From: Alloascoidea africana
Lineage: Eukaryota > Ascomycota > Alloascoideomycetes > Alloascoideales > Alloascoideaceae
NCBI GenBank assembly: GCA_030581615.1
Contig: JAKTTT010000104.1
Coordinates: forward strand, 1-39,536
Length of the DNA stretch: 39,536 nt
Direction of reading: 5' to 3'
This document shows, piece by piece, positions 20,216 to 29,515 of the stretch (its first letter is position 1; each line of letters opens with the position of its first letter). The notes beneath the pieces are model-generated. The model did not search any database. It was not told the origin of the DNA and worked only from the letters and a program-made list of their open reading frames with translations. The position numbers and the translations under genes are program-made.

Positions 20216-22399
20216 TTATAATAATTCAAGGATTTTTCCGATCGCTACTGTTTGGCCTTGGTCTCTCAGCGTGAATCGGCCCAATTGTGGGTACGTTGAG
20301 TATGTCTCAACACAAAGTGGAAGTGGCGATTCCAGAATTGCAATAATCTTCATGCCCTGTTTAGCAAACGCGGGAGGCTTTTTCGATTTGCGGTTTGTGC
20401 CCTTTTGAAGTTTATGGAGAAGTTGAGTGAAAGAAACCTCTTGAATAGCAGTGTGGACATGCATAACACACGAATATCCAGTAGATAGAATCGATTTCAG
20501 CTCAACGATAAAGATCTCGGCCTTGAATTTGGAAACTGTGTGAACAGGGTGCTTGGTCGAGGACAGCACAAATCCATTAGAAACGTCCTCCTCTTCAATG
20601 TTCTTTAGCTTGAGTCTAACCTGCTCTCCAGAGTAAGCAGCGTCAACCTCGGCCTCTGTCTCGTTGTAAATCGTCAAAACCTCCACATTCGTCTTGTTAG
20701 GCATCATTATCAAAACATCGCTCTTCTTGACGTGACCACTCTCAATTTTCCCTTCAACTACAGTACCCATGTCCTTCATCTTGCCGCCGATTGGAAGCAT
20801 GAAAGGAGCATTGATGTTTCTATTCACGGCTGTCATACTATCCAAATACTCCAACAGTGCTGGCCCAGTGTACCAAGAGCACGTAGACGCTGGAATACGT
20901 TCTTTCAAACCGGCTCCAGTGTACCCCGACACAGGCATGAAAATAACATCATTCTTGGTGTTGAATCCAATCTTTCTCAAAAATATGGAAAGCGCTGTAG
21001 TACACTCTTTGTATCTCTTCTCGGACCAATTCACAGTTGGGTCATCCATCTTGTTCACCACCACAACCAGCTTGTTGACTCCCTGTGTTTTCGCAAGCAA
21101 TGCATGTTCACGGGTTTGGCCTCCTTTTTCGAACCCAGTTTCGTATTCTCCCTTTCGCGCGGAGATTACCAGGATACCAACATCAGCCTGAGAAGCACCA
21201 CCAATCATCTCGGAAACATACATTTTATGGCCTGGAGCGTCCAAAATCGTGTAACGACGTTTCTCAGTCTCAAAGTAAGCCTTGCCTACCTCAATAGTCT
21301 TACCATCCGCTCGCTCTTCCTTGTTTGTGTCCATCACCCACGATAAATACCAACCTTGGCGTCCAGCATCCTTTGCCTCTCTTTCGTACTTGTCAACTGT
21401 TCGCTGATCCACAGATCCTGTCAAGTACAAAATGTTTCCTCCCATTGTTGATTTACCCGCATCAACGTGGCCCATGAAAATAATGGAAAAGTGGTCTTTA
21501 CCACCAAACATATCGTTGACGATTTCTTCATCAATTTCCTCCTCCTGCTCTTTAATCAATGCTTCAGAGTTTTGGGTAGAGGTTTCATTTTGTGGAGCAG
21601 TTTCAGACTTTGCTACAGGTTCAGCGGCTGTTGGTTTAGAAGTCTGGGCTTCCGTGGTTGGAATTTCCTCCTTCTTCGCTAGTTCTGGCTTTGCTTCTTC
21701 CTGCACAATTGGTTGTTCCTTCTCAACTTTGGCTGGCGCTGGCGCTGGTTCTGGCTTGGGCTCAGCTTCAGGTGCCGCAGCGGCAGCAGCAGCAGGTTCC
21801 GATGCTGGAGGAGCAGACTCAGTCTTGGGCGCAGCCTGTTTATCCTCTGTGCCAGCACTTGGCTTGTTACCAATCTTAATTCCCGAAGACGAGTCAATTT
21901 TCAAAGTTCGGGTTACCGTGCGTTTGGTATTTAAGTTTGTTTTCTTATTCGCATTGTACTCTTCCAGTGACATTGCTTGGCCCTGGCCTGTACCAGCAGT
22001 GTTTCTTTGGTTGAAGTTATTGTTGTAACCTCCTCCACGTCCACCTCTGTAACTGTTCTGGCCATATCCCTGCTGACCACCGTACTGATTGTACTGATTG
22101 TACTGTCCATACTGATTCCCATATTGGTTGAACTGGCCATACTGTTGTTGTTGCTGCTGCTGCTGTTGGTTATATTGGTTAGGGGGATAACCTCCACCAT
22201 ATTGCTGTGGTGGTGCGTAATACTGCTGCTGGGGTTGGAAAGAAGCCGATCCACCTGGGTTGAACGATTGAGCTTGGCCAACGTTCCATCGCCTCTGGCC
22301 TCGGTTCTGTTGTCCTTGTCTGGACCCTTGGCCAATATTTGCCTGGGCCTGGAAGTCTTTTGCCAGCTGGTCTTGCGGGTTTTGATTAGGGGTAGCCAT
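20216..22399 (-). CDS. SUP35: Translation termination factor eRF3
   Basis: 727 residues, intronless; the start is the ATG at 22399 (MATPNQNPQDQLAKDF), not the upstream in-frame TTG. The N region (about 1-145) is rich in Gln, Asn, Tyr and Gly with a 9-Gln run, QYNQYGN-type repeats and an RGGRGGG patch, the composition of the yeast [PSI+] prion domain. The M region (about 146-300) is rich in Lys, Glu, Ala and Pro. The C region is an EF-1alpha-like GTPase: GHVDAGKST (310-318), DAPGH, NKMDDPTVNW, and the C-terminal barrels ending in PQLGRFTLRDQGQTVAIGKI. With eRF1 (Sup45) it releases nascent chains at stop codons in the cytoplasm. It is divergent from NOC3 over about 860 bp. Confidence 0.97.
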   Translation of the reverse strand: MATPNQNPQDQLAKDFQAQANIGQGSRQGQQNRGQRRWNVGQAQSFNPGGSASFQPQQQYYAPPQQYGGGYPPNQYNQQQQQQQQQYGQFNQYGNQYGQYNQYNQYGGQQGYGQNSYRGGRGGGYNNNFNQRNTAGTGQGQAMSLEEYNANKKTNLNTKRTVTRTLKIDSSSGIKIGNKPSAGTEDKQAAPKTESAPPASEPAAAAAAAPEAEPKPEPAPAPAKVEKEQPIVQEEAKPELAKKEEIPTTEAQTSKPTAAEPVAKSETAPQNETSTQNSEALIKEQEEEIDEEIVNDMFGGKDHFSIIFMGHVDAGKSTMGGNILYLTGSVDQRTVDKYEREAKDAGRQGWYLSWVMDTNKEERADGKTIEVGKAYFETEKRRYTILDAPGHKMYVSEMIGGASQADVGILVISARKGEYETGFEKGGQTREHALLAKTQGVNKLVVVVNKMDDPTVNWSEKRYKECTTALSIFLRKIGFNTKNDVIFMPVSGYTGAGLKERIPASTCSWYTGPALLEYLDSMTAVNRNINAPFMLPIGGKMKDMGTVVEGKIESGHVKKSDVLIMMPNKTNVEVLTIYNETEAEVDAAYSGEQVRLKLKNIEEEDVSNGFVLSSTKHPVHTVSKFKAEIFIVELKSILSTGYSCVMHVHTAIQEVSFTQLLHKLQKGTNRKSKKPPAFAKQGMKIIAILESPLPLCVETYSTYPQLGRFTLRDQGQTVAIGKILELL

Positions 22400-23260
22400 A
22401 ATGAGAAAAAATATCAAATGGAGAGGTGGTCACTTATAAACTCAACAGATTGCTAGTACCGGAGAAAAACAAAGATAAATTTTCTCCCCAATGTGCAACT
22501 AGCTAACCAACAAAAGAACCCTCTGCAAAACTTTCTCGCGTGAAAAAAATGTCAACCAGGGATCACTCCTAGATTCGGGGAATTATGAGTAGAAGAGTTG
22601 TTGCTGGAGGGAAGATTTTTTTTTCGCTTCACTGTAACTGACGACACGACAACTTCTTCACGTGAAGTTACCCGGTCATGGAACGATGTCTTTGATTGTT
22701 TAATGAAACGCGGAAGAATATCTCTCTTTTTGGGAAAAAAGTATTAGGATATAAGATGGTAATGATTATTTGTAGAGTATAATGAGGAAATAAAGGCGAT
22801 TCTGGGTTGTGGTCATCGAATATTTCGGTCTTCAAGTTAAGATCCGTTCGATTTATCACAACTTGAATCCCACAGTTTCAGAACAATTCCAATTACTTCT
22901 ACTTGCTTAAATCTTGTAATTGGCTTATTTAATAGGAACGGTTTCCGAAAAGAAGTAGTTGAAACGAATTAGAAATGTAATCATTCATAGCGTAGATGCT
23001 CGATTAAAAACAAACACCGATATCACAAAGTATCTGATATCTCTGATTTAAGAGTCAAAATAATCATAAATATAGGAATAAAAATTGGCATTAATGGTGG
23101 GGGTAAATGTGATTCAAAAGCTTTTGACACAAAAGCAATAGCCGTTTGTGAAAACAGGACTGTATGTTGAAACATCCATTCACCTCAAACTTTTTTTTTT
23201 CGTTCTTTTGGTGAAGAGATGAAAATTTCAATAATATGCAAAACCCAGAAATTAGAAAAG
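22400..23260. other. Divergent SUP35-NOC3 intergenic region
   Basis: 861 bp with no supportable gene; it must contain both promoters. A perfect 12-bp palindrome with a CACGTG core lies at 22656-22667. An ATG at 23219 is in frame with NOC3 and would add 14 residues. Confidence 0.5.
22656..22667. promoter_or_regulatory. CACGTG palindrome
   Basis: The 12-bp perfect palindrome CTTCACGTGAAG lies between the divergent SUP35 and NOC3 genes. The core is a bHLH factor site in yeasts (Cbf1/Tye7/Pho4 class). Function inferred only. Confidence 0.4.
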
Positions 23261-25323
23261 ATGGGATCCAAGAGAAGTAGAAGAAGCGAGCTCAAGGCCA
23301 ACAAACGGAAAAAAGTGATTGAAGAGCAAAATGAACAGTTGAGTTCTTCCTCTTGGTCTGTGTTAGGGAACATGGATGATATAGAGGAAAATGAATTTTC
23401 AGATTGGGAAAACGAGGAACAAGAGTACGAATTGAAGCCTAGGTCTCATGATTCATTGAAAAATGAAGATGACGAATCTGAAGGACTTCCCATCAAGACT
23501 GCTGACGGTAAACTAGTACGAATGAAAAAGGCAGTAAAGCCTTCAAAAGAGGATGAAGATGAAGAGCCAGATGAGGAACCAGAACCTTCAACGGAACCCC
23601 AAGTTGCCGAAGACGTCGATGAGGCAGATCTCGAAGAAAATGTCAAACTCACGAAGGAATCAGTGCTTGAAATACAAGAGCAAATAGCGTCATTGGCACA
23701 AGCGCTTTCGGAAGACCCTGAGAATTCAGTATGTTCCTCTTTTCAGCGTCTTTGGTCTTATACTAACAGCCTGATAATCGATAGATATCATCCTTGACAA
23801 AACTGAGAAAAATGGCTTACACGAGAAATGTAACGATAAAGCAACTGGCGTTGTACTCCATGGTGCAGGTTCTCAAGAGTCTGATCCCTGGGTATTTCAT
23901 CCGTCCACTGACAGACGCCGAAAAAAAGGAAAAAGTTTCAAAAGAAGTCAAACTATTGAGAAATTTTGAAGAAACTCTTCTCCTAAATTACAAGGCTTTC
24001 ATTGACATTTTGGAACAGACGTACCAAGATGGAAGAAAAGCAGAGCCCGGATCAGAGACTGCATCATTGGCAAACACGGCGTTGGATATCTGTTGTCAGC
24101 TCTTGAGCTCATTTAGCTCATTTAACTTCCGAAATGATTTAATCAAACTAATAGTGAAACGCCTGGGAAGGAAAGGCAACATTGACGATAGCTTTTGGGG
24201 GTGTGTTACAACTTTTGAAGATATACTCAAGGAGGATACAAGAGGAGATATCAGTCATGAGACTGTAAAACAGATAGCAAAGGCAGTGAAGGATCGAAAG
24301 TTCAAAGTTGACGAGTCTGTAATTAGCATCTTCTTGTCTTTGAACATTCTATCCGATTACAATCCAAATCAGAATGATGACGACAATCAGCAAAAGCCCA
24401 AGCTTAAGAAGAAGGATCGGGTTCATCTCTCGAAAAAGGAGCGAAAGGCTAGGAAGGAACAGAAAAAAATTGCAGAAGAGTTGTCAAGGGCTGAAACAAT
24501 TGTGAGTGCTGAGGAACGGGATAGACATCAAGGGGAGATCTTAAAGGCCATTATCGTCACCTATCTAAACATACTGAAAAACAAAAATTCCTCGTTAATA
24601 GGAGCTACTTTGGAAGGGTTGGTTCAATTTGGTCACAAGGCAAACGCAGATATGCTTGGGGATTTGTTAGTGGTTCTTCGAGAGCTCAGCAATGGATCGA
24701 CTTTTGAACAAAATGCAGACACAGAAATGCGACAAACTCTTTTGTGTATAGTGACTGCGTTTTCACTCACCACAAGCCAGCCCCATTATAAAGTGCCCGT
24801 TGATTTGACAAGTTTTGTTGAGAAACTCTATGCCATAATGTATTCAGTCGCTATTGATGCAGATATTGAATTGTCGAGAAAGACCCTTAGACTGGAAGAC
24901 CCTGAAGAGGGGGACAACAATCTAAAGCGACGAAGGAGATTGTTCAATGCTTCGACAAAACTGGAGCTTGTGTTTAAAGCGCTCGAGTGTATTTTTTTCA
25001 GTGGTAGGTCCTCCAGCAAATTGAGGGTAGAGGCCTTTACGAAGCGGATACACATAGGCCTGCTCCAACTTCCCGAAAAATCCAGCATGGCAATGTTTCG
25101 ATTTCTAAAACAGCTCATGATACGGTATCCTGTCATTCGAGGTTTGTATTCTACAGATGATCGAATCTCAAACGGCTCTTTCTTGATGGAGGCAGATAAT
25201 CCAGAGCAAACCAACCCGGATTCCGCAATGCTTTGGGAAAATTCCTTGTTAATTAACCATTACGCACCTTCTGTATCAAAAGCGGCAAAATCTGTCCTCG
25301 CAGACTCTGCCCGCTCTGAATAG
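23261..25323 (+). CDS. NOC3: Nucleolar complex protein 3, pre-60S assembly
   Basis: Two exons, 23261-23728 and 23785-25323, give 668 residues (yeast Noc3: 663). The 56-bp intron has a GTATGT donor and a perfect TACTAAC branch site, and splicing joins ALSEDPENS to ISSLTKLRKMAYTRNV. The N-terminus is basic (MGSKRSRRSELKANKRKK), then acidic. Conserved blocks follow: SLIPGYFIRPLTDAEKKEKVSKEVKLLRNFE, LKKKDRVHLSKKERKARKEQ, and the C-terminal FLMEADNPEQTNP..LWENSLL. Noc3 works with Noc2 in nucleolar and nucleoplasmic maturation and export of 60S precursors and also takes part in replication licensing in yeast. The start at 23261 is preferred because it reproduces the family N-terminus; the ATG at 23219 is an in-frame alternative. 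It is followed in tandem by MPP10 after 178 bp. Confidence 0.95.
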
Positions 25324-25459
25324 ACGTATAGCTCACTTTTATTCCATAGCATAAATCAGATCCCCAGAGCAAAGTCTGGGTAACCCAAAAACATTGTATT
25401 TTTGGTGGGCTTATGTAATCAGCAAAAACGAAAAAAAAAAAATTAGAGTGATGTGAAAA

Positions 25460-25467
25460 AGCTCATC
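25460..25467 (-). promoter_or_regulatory. PAC-like element before MPP10
   Basis: GATGAGCT on the minus strand, about 35 bp upstream of the MPP10 ATG, matches the core of the yeast PAC element (GCGATGAGMT) of ribosome-biogenesis promoters. An A-rich run precedes it. Upstream of NOC3, at about 23218-23230, a GATGAAAATTTC stretch resembles a joined PAC/RRPE. Confidence 0.4.
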
Positions 25468-25501
25468 TATCAAACAGAACCATCATAAAAAACAAAAAAA
25501 G

Positions 25502-25794
25502 ATGAACGAGGCTTTGCAGAAGCTTACTACAAAGCCCCAAGATGTGTATTTGGGTAGTGTTGGTCAAGAGGACATGTTACGTCTGACGAAACGATTTCTC
25601 GATCCTATCACGCCGGACTATTCAGTATTGGAGGAACTACATGTTGATGGATTAGACGCTAGCCAGGTGTGGGCACAAACTCGGTTAATTTTGGATAATG
25701 TTTCCGATGATTTGTTATTTGAGAGAATTGCGAAATTGAAAGGCAGTTCAGGGAAAAAGGTGGCATTTGAGCAGTCTGGGTCTGAAGATGATGA

Positions 25795-25827
<33 letters not shown>

Positions 25828-27292
25828 GGAGGAGGAGGAAGAAGAAGCAATAGACAGTGAGGATGAGAAACATAAAGAGGAAGAGGACATAATGGAACAA
25901 TCTAATGATGAAGATTCTGAGAATGAGCAACTAAAGACGGATGACTCTGAAGAGGAAGAAGATGATGAGAATGATGAGTCTTCAAGTAAAGCCAACAAGA
26001 AGTCAAGCAACAAACCAGACTATAAGAAATTTGGACTAGACGATGAGTTCTTTTCACTGGAAGAGTTTAACCGACAAGTTTTGCTGGCAGAGAAGGACGA
26101 GCCAGTAGAGGATGATGATGAAGAAGAAGAGGTGGACTATTTTGCTGGTTCGGATGAAGAAGACGAAGAGATTTTTTACTCCAAGGATTTTTTTGAGCCT
26201 GCTAAGAAGGACTCCCAGACACAGAGTAAAAAAGCAGGAAAGAATAATAAGGAGGAAGAGTCAGAAGAAGATGCCAGTGAAAGTGAGGAATTAGATGAAG
26301 ACGAAGACGAAGATGAAGAGCTAATTGGCTCCGTGAAAAGAGATTTGTTTGAAAACAATGAAGAACCTAGCAGGTCCGAAACTCTCTCTACATTTGAACT
26401 CCAGCAAAAGCTTATAAGGAAACAGATTGAAGAATTGGAAAGAGAGAATGTAGAGGAGAAAAAATGGACATTGAGAGGTGAGGCAAAGGCGATTGAGAGA
26501 CCCTCGAACTCTCTACTTGAAGAAGAAATGGGGTTTGAACGAAGCTCAAAGCCGGTTCCAGTTATCACGACCGAGGTTACGGAAACGTTGGAGGAGATTA
26601 TAAAACGAAGAATAGCAAATTCTCAGTTTGACGAGTTGGAACGACGGTTCCCCACGGTTTCAAAATTCAAACCTAGCAAAGCGTACGAATTGGAGGAGAC
26701 CAAATCGGCCAAGTCTTTGGCAGAGGTTTACGAAGAAGAATATGCTAATGGCGGAGGTGCTTCTGCTTCAGCCGCTTCAACCGAACTGGAAGCAGCGCAC
26801 CGAGAGATTGAGCAGTTGTATCAGACTCTAAGTGGCAAACTGGACAGTCTGAGCTCATGGCATTTCACACCAAAGACGCCCAAGCCCACGATATCGGTGG
26901 TTACTAACGCTGCAGCGGTGACCGTGGAGGAAGCACAGCCGTTGGCCATGTCTACTAATGACAGACTTGCGCCACAAGAAGTGTACAGTGCATCTGGGGC
27001 AAGAGGCAAGGACGGCGAGGTTACATTCAAGGGCGGATTAACAATGAGCAAGGTCGAAATGTCGAGAGAGGACAAGAAGCGACTGCGAAGAGCAGAGAAG
27101 AGGAAGAGAGCGGCACAAGCAGAGAAGGAGCACATGATGAAGCGCAAAACGCCGAACAAGAAATCAGAGCTACAGAATACTTTGAAGAAGGCGAATGTGA
27201 CCATCATCGACAAAAAGGGACAGCAAAGAGATATGGCTGGAAATCTCAAGGTCGAAAAGAAGGGTACTACTGCTTCTCAGGTGAAAATGTAA
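25502..27292 (+). CDS. MPP10: U3 snoRNP protein Mpp10
   Basis: 596 residues, intronless, matching the yeast length (593). Mpp10 is a U3 snoRNP/SSU-processome component that binds Imp3 and Imp4 and is needed for early cleavages releasing 18S rRNA in the nucleolus. The N-terminus is globular (LDPITPDYSVLEELHVDGLDASQVWAQ). The centre is dominated by acidic tracts, with a Glu run near residues 100-117 encoded by GAG copies and further D/E/S-rich stretches. The Imp4-contacting segment DYKKFGLDDEFFSLEEFNRQ and the conserved C-terminal half (GFERSSKPVPVITTEVTETLEEIIKRRI, then FTPKTPKPTISVVTN and a basic tail) are clear. It shares orientation with NOC3 and YAF9, 104 bp upstream of the latter. Confidence 0.95.
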
Positions 27293-27396
27293 TGTACCAT
27301 AGTCTAGTATACAGGTGTATGGGTGTGTGGTTTTGCACACTCACACCTCATTATAGATTGGTGTTTTAATTTTGAGATGTCAGTGAGAAAGTAAAC

Positions 27397-28237
27397 ATGG
27401 CGGGACCAAGTTCAAAGCGTATCAAGGCAAGTATGAGAGTGTAAGAGTGTTTTTTAAGGGGTTGGTCGTTAACCGTCATATGTGTTTATAGAACATATCG
27501 GTTTCGCGGCCGATAGTGTATGGCAACGTTGCGATGCCATTGAGTGACTCCGCGAGAACTTCAACAACACCTCCAGATCACACGCACACATGGACGATAT
27601 TTGTACGAGGGCCCTCGGGAGAGGATATTTCTTATTTTATCAAGAAAGTTGTGTTCAAGTTGCACGACACGTATGCGAATTCTACGCGATGTAAGTGTTT
27701 TTGAAACGATTTGTTTGACTGAAGGTTAAAGCCAATACTAAAAAGTGTGCTATTGTAGCTATCGAGAGCCCACCATATGAAGTTACAGAGACCGGATGGG
27801 GGGAATTTGAGATAACGATAAAGATTTTTTTCCTTTCAGATTCGAATGAAAAGAATATAACGCTGTATCATCATTTGAAACTGCATCCTTATGGCCTTGG
27901 GCCTAATGAAGTTCCCACGACTAAAGAAGTCAAGAGCATACTATACGACGAGATTGTGTTTAATGAACCCACGGAGGCAATGTTTGAGGTGTTGACGCAA
28001 AAGCCCGGAGCGCGGTTACCGGAAACTGGCAAGGGAGACATGTTTAGTAAGTTTTATTGAGCCAAGGGATTTAAGAGTTTCACCTCTAACAAAGTAATGT
28101 GGTTAGGTAAACAACGGGAAAGAGAAGAGGCGGATCGGTTGGCGTTTGCGACTGCAACAGTTTACAAGAAAATTCAGAGTTTGCGGGAAAGTATGGGCAG
28201 AATGGAGAAGGAAAAAGCAGCATTAACAAGGAGTTGA
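27397..28237 (+). CDS. YAF9: YEATS-domain protein of NuA4/SWR1
   Basis: Four exons, 27397-27426, 27492-27690, 27759-28046 and 28107-28237, encode 215 residues (yeast Yaf9: 226). The spliced product starts MAGPSSKRIKNISVSRPIVYGN, matching yeast MAPTISKRIKTLSVSRPIIYGN. The YEATS domain includes HTHTWTIFVRGPSGEDISYFIKKVVFKLHDTY, TETGWGEFEITIKIFF and LYHHLKLHPYG; it reads acylated histone H3. The C-terminal helix (SKQREREEADRLAF..) joins the complexes. It is a nuclear subunit shared by the NuA4 acetyltransferase and the SWR1 H2A.Z remodeller. Intron 1 uses a GC donor (AAG|GCAAGT, 65 bp). Introns 2 and 3 (68 and 60 bp) are GT-AG with TACTAAA and CTCTAAC branch sites. It converges on the next gene, 76 bp away. 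Confidence 0.95.
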
Positions 28238-28313
28238 GAATTTGTACAAAGTGAAGGTTTGATGTAAAACAGAAATTTGGAAAATATAGATAATGTGTTT
28301 ATTTTCTGGGGGA

Positions 28314-29172
28314 TCAAACCTCTGATGGAATCTCTTGTTCTGTTTCGAGATAGGCAACGCTGTCAGCGAGAAACGTGCAAATATTGGCAGTTGTGGCCTG
28401 TGTCAAGAGGCCCGCGCTGTGAGCAATTGGCAGGAAAGCGCGCTTTCTGCCTTTCCGATCGACCAGACCCACAGCGCACATGGGCAGGTATCCTGCACCG
28501 AGAGGGTCCATAGCATTGAAGAATTTGACCAGTGCGCGATGCTCGTCGTTCACTGTTCGCGGAGATGCTGGGTTAGAACGGGGGTCCGTCTGGTGTAGTC
28601 CACTTCACTTACGGATCGGGAAGGCGTAGCAGTGCTCTAGCACTTTCAGGTCAATTGGAGGCCCCAAAGTGTCGCTGTTTACCGTGATGCCGTATATCTG
28701 GACCCCGTTACGTTGTCTCAGACCAGCGGCTTTGTTGCTATTGTAGAAGTCCACATTAGAGCGTTTTTTAGTATATTTTTAGTTGGCTTTCGGCTAGACA
28801 GGGAACTTACCCGATGGCAGCCAGTAGGAATTCGTAGTGGACACAGCCCAAGAAGACAAAAACAGTTGCAGTCTTGCCCCACGGGAGCAGGTCAGGAGGA
28901 GCCAGCGGTGGCGCCAGAGGCCGGTCTGTCCAAGACGATGGGGATGGGGATGGGGATGGCGTGGGGCCATAGACAATGCGGAACTTTTCACGCGGGTCTA
29001 TTTCATCCAGCAAGTAGGCGGACTTGGATGACTCGGCCTGCGTGACAAAGAAAGGTCTTTGGGAACCCCCAGTTCTTGGCTTTTTCGTGGGGTAGATTTC
29101 AGAGTTGTTCTCCTGGGATGTGCCAGTTTCGAGGTTGAGATTGAGGTTGAGGTTGAGGCTTCGTTTAGGCAT
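28314..29172 (-). CDS. Peroxiredoxin-like thioredoxin-fold protein, active site degenerate
   Basis: Three exons, 28811-29172, 28613-28737 and 28314-28552, give 241 residues. Introns are 73 and 60 bp with GTAAGT donors and a TTCTAAC branch site in the second. The N-terminus has an LNLNLNLNL run and a basic TKKPR patch that could be a nuclear signal. The C-terminal part reads as an AhpC/TSA-like fold: a strand KTATVFVFLGC, helix GLRQRNGVQIYGITVNS, then AFPILNDEHRALVKFFNAMDPLGAG..AVGLVDRKGRKRAF, resembling the peroxiredoxin FPLLSD...FVIDKDGKIR pattern. The usual P-x-x-x-T-x-x-C active site is not present; a lone Cys lies in FLGC. A distant relation to nuclear Dot5-type peroxiredoxins is possible. 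The gene model is firm, the function tentative. Confidence 0.7.
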
Positions 29173-29515
29173 TTTGGGGGATGAACAGGTCCATATTGAA
29201 TCACGACGGGACAAGAACTTTTATATATCTACCTTGTCTAATCAATCATTACTGTGAAAACCGGACTGGGCATGTTTCCTATATTACAAGAATCCACAAT
29301 AAATGCCTGTGGATGGTGGTGGTGGTGGTGGTTCTGTATCCAGACATATGCAAGATTCTGAACGAGGAAACTGTGGGATTTTTCGCCCAGAGATTCCAGC
29401 TTAGCAGACAAGAGAATAGACAATTCCAGGGTAGGTATAAATAGTGGCAGATTCTCAAAGATCATTGTTGTTGAACAACATTTCCTCCTTCTCTTCGATC
29501 ATTGGACTGGACTGG
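29173..29515. promoter_or_regulatory. Bidirectional promoter between peroxiredoxin-like and GH72 genes
   Basis: A 343-bp divergent spacer with one TATA element for each side: TATATAAAAG on the minus strand (29218-29227, 46 bp from the ATG at 29172) and TATAAATA on the plus strand (29436-29443, 73 bp from the ATG at 29516). A GGT/GGTG repeat lies near 29314-29332. Confidence 0.5.
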
